Positions 58,063-64,000 of a DNA stretch of 64,000 nt are shown one piece after another (positions within the stretch are counted from its first letter, which is position 1; every line of letters starts with the position of its first letter). This stretch comes from Eonycteris spelaea. Lineage: Eukaryota > Chordata > Mammalia > Chiroptera > Pteropodidae. Both the position numbers and the translations under genes were made by a program. The DNA lies in contig PUFA01000313.1 of assembly GCA_003508835.1 (NCBI GenBank), forward strand, positions 1-64,000, in the 5' to 3' direction. The notes beneath the pieces are model-generated. The model was not told where the DNA came from. It ran no database searches and was given only the letters and a program-made list of their open reading frames with translations.

Positions 58063-58906
58063 AAACCTTGCCAAGTTGGGAAGGTGAAACATGCTTTATA
58101 GTGGAAAATCCAATGGAGAATAAGCTATAGGAGCTTCTGTTTATTCAGCATTGAAAGAAGGCATGGGAAACAGGAAATCTGTGTTCTCTGAGTTCTTGCT
58201 ATGTAAGGCAATCAATCTACATATCACTTTTCAATCAAATATGATTGTTATATACTTGATTGTTATACACTCAGAAGTTCTGTTAGCAGAGCCTCTCCGA
58301 CTGTGCAAAATAACTTGAGAGATAAATGGTAGGGAGGTACAGGATGTGTACAGAGCCCTTTTAATCCAAAGCAACTGAAATCAAAAGAACTAGTAATTTA
58401 CAAAATAATCCCAGACCTATGCAAATATTAAGATAAGTTATCACAAAATGGAAAAGTAGATGTGATGAAGATGAACAAGTGATAAGAGCTTTAGTAAATA
58501 ATCAATATTGACAGTTGAATAGTTCTGTGATGTTACTTTGCTACTTTAGATCCATTCTTTGCCCTTTTCTGCTTTGCTTTGTATTCTGGGGTGCTAACCT
58601 CTGAGAACCATATCATTGAGATAGCCTTAAAAGGTGGCTTCCAGTTGAGTTCAGTCAATGGGACACACTGGTAGAAGAGCCAAGTGCAGGAGAAAAATAA
58701 GTCCTCACTCTCAATCTCACTTGGAGTGGCTGGGTCTGTCAAAGTATTTCTTCAACAACTGCATTTGGAAAATCACCACATGCTTTAGGCCAAGACATAT
58801 GGAGAACAACATGAGGAACAACACCGATTGATGAGACATTATACTTGACTCTTCAGATTCTGCCTGCCTGAAAGTCACACAATTTTTTGGCCTTGGTAGA
58901 GAGGAC

Positions 58907-58910
<4 letters not shown>
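58063..58910. other. Unassigned; possible ancient repeat at 58540-58760
   Basis: CTTCCAGTTGAGTTCAGTCA followed by ATGGGACACACTGGTAGAAG recalls an old mammalian repeat whose name I cannot give. The remainder is unassigned. Confidence 0.3.

Positions 58911-58944
<34 letters not shown>
58911..58944. repeat. (CA)n microsatellite
   Basis: About 16 uninterrupted CA units. It creates a Cys/Val run in a minus-strand frame that is not a gene. Confidence 0.97.
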
Positions 58945-58947
<3 letters not shown>

Positions 58948-59680
58948 CATAATGGGAGAGTTTCTTATTTTCCAAAATTTCATTTGGTAACTTTTCAGTT
59001 TAAGACTCTAGGCATCCAGTTTTTAACATGTTTAGAATGGATTTATGGAGTTTTATATGTTTGTTAAGTTTTTACATAGGACATTTTTTTATACTTTTTA
59101 TTTTTATCCAAACTTTTTATATTTTCTTTTTATTTTTGTCCAAAACCTTTTCTTCTATTTATAAGAAGTTATTTATTTCTAAAGATGGGACATCCTTGAT
59201 CCAGATCCCTCCTCCCCTTAAAAAACAAACAAGATAAGGACTTCCTTGGTCTGAGCATGACAAACATGTCCTCAAATGAACAAGGGCAGGCCCCATATCA
59301 CCACAAGAGCACCCAAGTCTCCCTTGTGAAATTGGTCGGTTTTAATAGAGATGTGAGTGGAGAGGGCTGATGTAGATTAAGAAAGTCTGATGATTATTAA
59401 TATTTTATATTCCATCTGATTCTAAAATTAATTAACTTATACGTAAAACATGGATAAAAATGATTTAAAAACATTAAGGAAAGGGGGAAAAAGTGTACAA
59501 GGATTGAGAAAACTGCTGTATTACATTCAGTTCTGCACCTTTTGAGAGCTATAAGTGGAAAGAAAGCAATATAGCTCTCACCACCTGATTATTGAAAAGC
59601 AGAGAAGTTTTTCATGAAAAAGGAAACATGCATTCTGCTTCTCACCTGCTAAATGATCTGGAAATAGTCACCTGACAATC
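58945..59680. other. Unassigned sequence
   Basis: T-rich near 59080-59150. No repeat or gene was recognised. Confidence 0.45.
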
Positions 59681-59682
59681 TG

Positions 59683-59825
59683 AGTTTAAATATTTCCATC
59701 AGGAGAATAAATCACAATAAAGGCCCAATGTCTATAGACTACAAAGAGTTGTTGCAAGGAACATAAGATCAAATGTAGAACAAGTACCTTGTGAATTGTA
59801 AAATCCTGTATAAAGTGGGAATTGC
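59683..59825 (+). mobile_element. Probable MIR SINE, plus strand
   Basis: ATCAGGAGAATAAATCACAA, AAGAGTTGTTGCAAGGAACA and AAGTACCTTGTGAATTGTAA follow MIR order. It is diverged. Confidence 0.5.
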
Positions 59826-60812
59826 TGAGATAACCACTGAACTGTGGGTAGAAGACACTAAGTATTCCTTGACATTCATTTCTAAGAGAAAATTGTACTG
59901 CATGAGTATTTTTCTAGAAGACACTAAGTATTTTAATAGCAATTTCGAAGAAGCTATAGAAATCTTTTCAACTATGTTGATCAACATATAAGCATAGTGC
60001 TTAAATAACAGATGTTTGATAAAGATTTGAAAACTGTGAAAATGCATAAATGAATGTATTAATTAACTGTGTATGTATATATGTATGTATATTTCCATAT
60101 GTATATTCATATTTGTGGATATAAGTATATACACATATATATGAATAAATGGTTATATGTTGTGGGTGGCAGCATATAGGCTTATTTGGATATTCTTCAA
60201 TCAGCAAGATGCATTGAAATTATTTTAGTTCTTTAGGCAAGGAAGTCCTGTGATACTTTCAAAGTTTGTTTCTGGTTGTGACTTATCCCTTCTAGGACAA
60301 TGTATTTATGTAGAAAAGGAAAAGTAGTAGGTTGTTTTTAATGTATATCAATAAAATTTGATGCTGAAATTAGCCTTAACTGTATATGACTACTATCACT
60401 ATGTTATATTTCTATTAAAATAAAAATTTATACATCTTTCTAGAATGATATTTTTTTCTTTGTAACAGCCTCAATAATGTTGTTATAAGTTAATAATTTG
60501 TAACTCTCTAGAGTGTCTGTAATATTGCTGTAGGTTTTTTGGAAGAGGACACAGAAATTAATTAGGGAAGTCATATCCTTGTCTTTGCAACCTACAGATT
60601 TTTTAGGCAATATCAATATAGATTCACTAAGAATAAAATAAACAAAATTGGACAGGATATGGACACACTGATTTCATTTCTTAGTGTCTAAAAAACTCAA
60701 TAATAGTAACTAGGTTTTAAAGAAAGAACATTATTTCAGGCCACAGTGGAATTCTCATGGGAAATAGCTGATGAAAATATGTTCTGAGATGCTCACCTTA
60801 AGACCGTCATTT
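59826..60812. other. Unassigned AT-rich sequence
   Basis: Contains a TA/TG-rich low-complexity run at about 60070-60150 and an 18-base direct repeat. No repeat family or gene was recognised. Confidence 0.45.
59849..59932. repeat. 18-bp direct repeat pair
   Basis: TAGAAGACACTAAGTATT occurs at 59849-59866 and 59915-59932, identical, 66 bases apart. The 48 bases between do not look like a known element. Confidence 0.9.
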
Positions 60813-60814
60813 GA

Positions 60815-60960
60815 TCATTTCTTCAAAAATATTTATTGAGTACTTACTATGTTGCCAGACATTTTCCCAGCACTGGAAAAAGAAAAGACAAAGATTTTGC
60901 TTACGTGGAAGCTTATATTATAGTAGTGGAAACTGAAAATAAATAAACAAATAAATGAAA
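60815..60960 (-). mobile_element. L2 LINE 3' end, antisense
   Basis: TTCAAAAATATTTATTGAGT, ACTTACTATGTTGCCAGACA and GAAAATAAATAAACAAATAA follow the reverse-complemented L2 terminus. Confidence 0.8.
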
Positions 60961-61165
60961 AAAGATAGCTTAAGATATAGGCGTAACAAAGAAAACATGC
61001 CTGAAGATGAGTTAGTATTGGGGAGTGAGTGATAGCTCAAATGTGAACAAAAGTATGACCTGAAGACTCACCAAAATAATTTGGAAATGCATTCTAACAA
61101 AGAAGCTCACTGATTAGAATAAATGTACTAATATTCTACCTTGTTGGAAAAATGAAAATTTAAAT
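60961..61165. other. Unassigned sequence between L2 and LINE-1
   Basis: No match was recognised. It may be diverged LINE-1 upstream sequence. Confidence 0.35.
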
Positions 61166-61169
61166 GAGG

Positions 61170-62476
61170 CATTGCTTTATACTTATTAGCTGAATTAAAA
61201 TTTTATATTTTTTCACTGTTGGCAAGAATTCAGTAAACCTGGGAATCCCCACCAAGTTATTAGCAGAAATTTTGTAGGCTAGGAGAATGTGATGATATCT
61301 TAAAAGTGCTAAAAGAAAAAAAACCCTGCCAACCAATAATACTTTACTTCACTAAGTTATCCAGAAATGAAGTCGAAAAAAAGACTTTCCCAAATAAAAT
61401 AAAAGCTAAAGGAGTTCCTCACTACTAAACCTGCCTTACAATAAATGCTGAAAGTTCTTCAAACTGAAGTGAAAGGATGCTAATTAGTAACATGAAAACA
61501 TAAAAATATATAACACATTTAAAGATAAGTATATAGTCAAATTCAGAATCCTCTAATACTGTGATATGATGGTATGTTAACCACTTAACATTAATATAAA
61601 GTTTAAAGGATAAGCATTAAATGTAACTATAGCTAAAATAATTTGTTAATTCATAATATAAAAGATGTGATTTTGACAACAAAGTAAAAGTGTGGAAGAA
61701 AAAAGAGAAAGTAAAAGGTAAATTTTATATGCAAAGTTCAGTTTCTATCAACTTAATATAGACTATTATATCTATATTTTATGTAAGCCTTGTGGTAACC
61801 ACAAAGCAAAAGCCTACGGTAGGTATTACAAAAGAGAAAGAGAAGGTAGTAAAAGCACACCACTAAGGAAAATAATAACTTCACAAAGGAAGGCAACAAG
61901 AAAGGAAAAAAAGAATAAGGGAACTATGAAACTGCCAGGAAATAATAAGATGGCATTAGTAAGTCTTTACTTATCAGTAATTACTTTAAATGTAAATGAA
62001 TTAAGTTCTTCAATTAAAAGGCATAAAGTGGCCAGATGGATTAGAAAAAATAAGACCAGCTATATGCTGCCTAAAAGAGAGTGACTTCAGACAGAGGCTC
62101 AAATTGAAGGATGTTAAAATATATTCCATGTAAATGGAAACCAAAAGAGAGCAGAGGTAGCTATATTTATATCAGACAAAATAGACTTTAACTCAAAAGT
62201 TGTAACAAGAGACAAAGAAAGTCATTATATTGATGGAAAAAGGTCAATTCATCTAGGGGATATAACAATCGTAAATATATATGTACCCAACATCGAAGCA
62301 CCAAAATATATTAAGCAAATACTAACAGAAATGAAGGGAGAAATAGATAATACAATAAGACTAGGGGACTTAGTAGCCAACTTTCCACAATGGATAGATC
62401 ATCCAGACAGAAAATCAATAAGGAAATGCTGGACTTGAGCTACACTCTATTTCAAATAAGACTAACAGATAGAAAT
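61170..62476 (+). mobile_element. LINE-1, plus strand: ORF1 end, inter-ORF, ORF2 start
   Basis: The ORF1 C-terminal stretch (AAACCTGCCTTACAATAAAT near 61427) is followed by the inter-ORF region (AGTCAAATTCAGAATCCTCT near 61536). ORF2 then starts (AATTACTTTAAATGTAAATG near 61978) and includes part of the endonuclease region (GGTAGCTATATTTATATCAG near 62156). Frames are broken. Confidence 0.85.
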
Positions 62477-62511
62477 GATAGATAGATGATAGATAGATAG
62501 ATATAGATAGA
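62477..62511. repeat. (GATA)n microsatellite, imperfect
   Basis: GATA units with GATG and ATATAG interruptions, expanded inside LINE-1 ORF2. Confidence 0.9.
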
Positions 62512-63069
62512 TGTTAAGTAGATAAACATTCCATGCAATAGTGGCAGAATACGTATTCTATTCAAGCACAAGAGGAATATTTTCCAGTAGAGATCATGTA
62601 TTATGTCACAAAACAAGTCTTAGCAAATATATGAAGGTAAATCATACCAAGTATCTTTTCCAACCATAATGGTGCAAAATGAGAAGTCAATAATAGGAGA
62701 AAAACTGTGGATATTAAGTATGTGGATATTAAACAACATATTCCTGAAAAACCAATGGGTCAAACAAGAAATCAAAGAGGAAAAAGTTTTGATACTAATG
62801 AAAATGAGAATACAACATATAAAAATCTATGAGATGTGAAGGCAGTTCTAAGATATTTATAGCAATAAACACCTACATTAAGAAAAAAGAAGGACCTCAA
62901 ATAACCTAACTTGATACCTCAATGAGCTAGAAAAAGATAAACTAAGGTGAGACTATGCAGAAGGAAGGAAGATTAGAGCAAAGATAAATGAAATGGAAAC
63001 CAGAAATACAATAGAAAAAGTTCAATGAAATCCTGCTATTTGTCACAACATGGATGTAGCTTACAGGAA

Positions 63070-63095
63070 AAAACAAAACAAAACAAAACAAAACT
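63070..63095. repeat. (CAAAA)n microsatellite
   Basis: About five CAAAA units near the LINE-1 deletion junction. Confidence 0.9.
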
Positions 63096-63488
63096 AAGTA
63101 TCTGTCAAGGTAAGCAGATAAAGAAAATATGATATGTGATGGAATATGTAATATATAAAGAAATATCATTTAGCCATGAGAAAAGAAATTCTGCCATTTG
63201 CAGCAATATGGATGAACCTTGACAGCATTATGCTAAGTGAGATAAGTCAAACAGAGAAAGACAAATACTGTAGGATCTTACCTGTATGTGGAATCTAAAA
63301 AACCCAAACTCAGAAACAGTAGAGAAGTAGTTGCCAGAGCCTGGGGGTAAGGGAAATTGGAAGATGTCTGTCAAAGGGTAAGATAAATATGTTCTAGAGA
63401 TCTAATATTCATCGTGGTGACTACTGTTAACAATATTATATATTTGAAAGTCGCTAAGAGAATAAATCTTAAATGTTCTTACCACATG

Positions 63489-63525
63489 CACACACACAAA
63501 CACACATACACACCTACATACACAC
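63489..63525. repeat. CA-rich microsatellite
   Basis: Imperfect CA units with CAAA and CATA interruptions within the LINE-1 3' UTR. Confidence 0.9.
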
Positions 63526-63689
63526 GAAAGGTAATTACATGAGGTGATGAAGGTGTTAACTAATCCTATCATGGTAATTATTTAGCGCTAAATATACGTA
63601 TCAAATCATCCTATTGTACACTTTAAACTTACATGATATGTGTCAATTATATCTCAATAAAGCTGGAACAAAAAAGAGAAGTCAGTGAT

Positions 63690-64000
63690 GGTAGTATACT
63701 TTTATGTTGGTGGTATGAATTAGTATACTTTTTTGGAATGTAAGTTAGCAATATTAATTAAGCAATAAAATATACATGCCCTTTGACCCAGTAATTCTTT
63801 TACTAGAAATGTAAACTAAGTGAATGATCCAAAATAAAAAGAAAATATTCTAAGTCCAACTATGTGAATCACTACATCATTTGTAACAGGAAAAAAAGTG
63901 GGTAAGTAAATTATAGTGTATCTATACTGAATATTTTGCAGTTATTAAATATGATGATTAATAAAATTTTTGGCACAAAGTCTCATAATGTAGAAAGTTT
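63690..64000 (+). mobile_element. Old LINE-1 ORF2 end, plus strand, cut by window end
   Basis: CCCTTTGACCCAGTAATTCT, CACTACATCATTTGTAACAG and AAATTATAGTGTATCTATAC are sense ORF2-end phrases. The piece lies directly after another LINE-1 3' end, so it is a separate older copy. Confidence 0.75.

Larger units (their letters stand above)
62512..63685 (+). mobile_element. LINE-1, plus strand: ORF2 piece, deletion, 3' end
   Basis: ORF2 continues (CAATAGTGGCAGAATACGTA, GAAATCAAAGAGGAAAAAGT) to about 63030. It then jumps to the ORF2 end (CAATATGGATGAACCTTGAC near 63204) and the 3' UTR (GATAAATATGTTCTAGAGAT, ATGTGTCAATTATATCTCAA). Most of the reverse transcriptase is missing. A CAAAA tract (63072-63094) and a CA-rich tract (63489-63525) are embedded. 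Confidence 0.85.

Noticed and set aside
58717..58983. Minus-strand frame with a Cys-Val run
   Set aside because: The run is the (CA)n microsatellite at 58911-58944. The remainder has no recognised domain.
4682..63525. Regularly spaced repeats that could suggest CRISPR-like arrays
   Set aside because: All tandem repeats are simple microsatellites without unique spacers, and the DNA is clearly mammalian.

Overview
This is AT-rich nuclear DNA from a placental mammal. I find no exon or protein-coding gene that I can support. Nearly everything recognisable is a decayed transposable element: LINE-1 (several ages and both orientations), L2, MIR, MaLR (MLT1-type) LTRs, one probable ERV1-type LTR, Tigger-like and hAT-like DNA transposons, and many microsatellites. 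The mixture of L2, MIR, MLT1, Tigger and MER5A-type relics fits a eutherian. From memory, the younger LINE-1 3' ends (about 6.9-7.5, 18.4-19.3, 28.5-30.5 and 54.2-55.0 kb) look most like bat LINE-1. I see no carnivore, ruminant, horse or primate SINE and no vespertilionid Ves SINE. A bat that is not vespertilionid, perhaps a fruit bat, is my best guess. This is inference; no search was run. Family names are from memory and should be checked with RepeatMasker.

Layout. 0-13 kb: a LINE-1 with a twin-priming inversion (0.4-0.9), two long minus-strand LINE-1s that keep their 5' portions and lack their 3' ends (1.4-4.2 and 8.9-12.8), an internally deleted plus-strand LINE-1 (6.9-7.5), and MIR and L2 relics. 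13-25 kb: L2, an LTR, a (TC)n tract, then an old minus-strand LINE-1 split by a younger one with a visible target-site duplication (18.43-19.34). After that come a 2-kb repeat-poor stretch (19.7-21.7) and two MIRs head to head. 25-36 kb: MLT1 LTRs, a MER5A-like element, a minus-strand LINE-1 holding a very large pyrimidine-only CTT/CCT microsatellite (29.9-30.26), and a complete Tigger-like element (33.3-33.9). 36-42 kb: a plus-strand HAL1/LINE-1 array with 5' UTR, ORF1, two successive ORF2-end modules and an inserted MLT1 LTR. 42-49 kb: L2, a second Tigger-like element (43.5-44.1) and a complete MaLR provirus with both LTRs (46.46-48.84). 49-64 kb: mostly repeat-poor sequence, then LINE-1s, an hAT-type palindromic element nested in a LINE-1 (56.9-57.1), an MLT1 LTR, several microsatellites, and a plus-strand LINE-1 that runs nearly to the end.

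The long open frames in the window are antisense LINE-1, low-complexity translations or chance. The one frame that clearly reads as protein in the right orientation is the C-terminal part of a LINE-1 ORF2 at about 18.79-19.31 kb on the minus strand, and it is frameshifted. I found no evidence for a new biological system. The items most worth a second look are the 29.9-30.3 kb pyrimidine tract, the intact-structure MaLR provirus, the nested insertions usable for relative dating, and the few repeat-poor islands.
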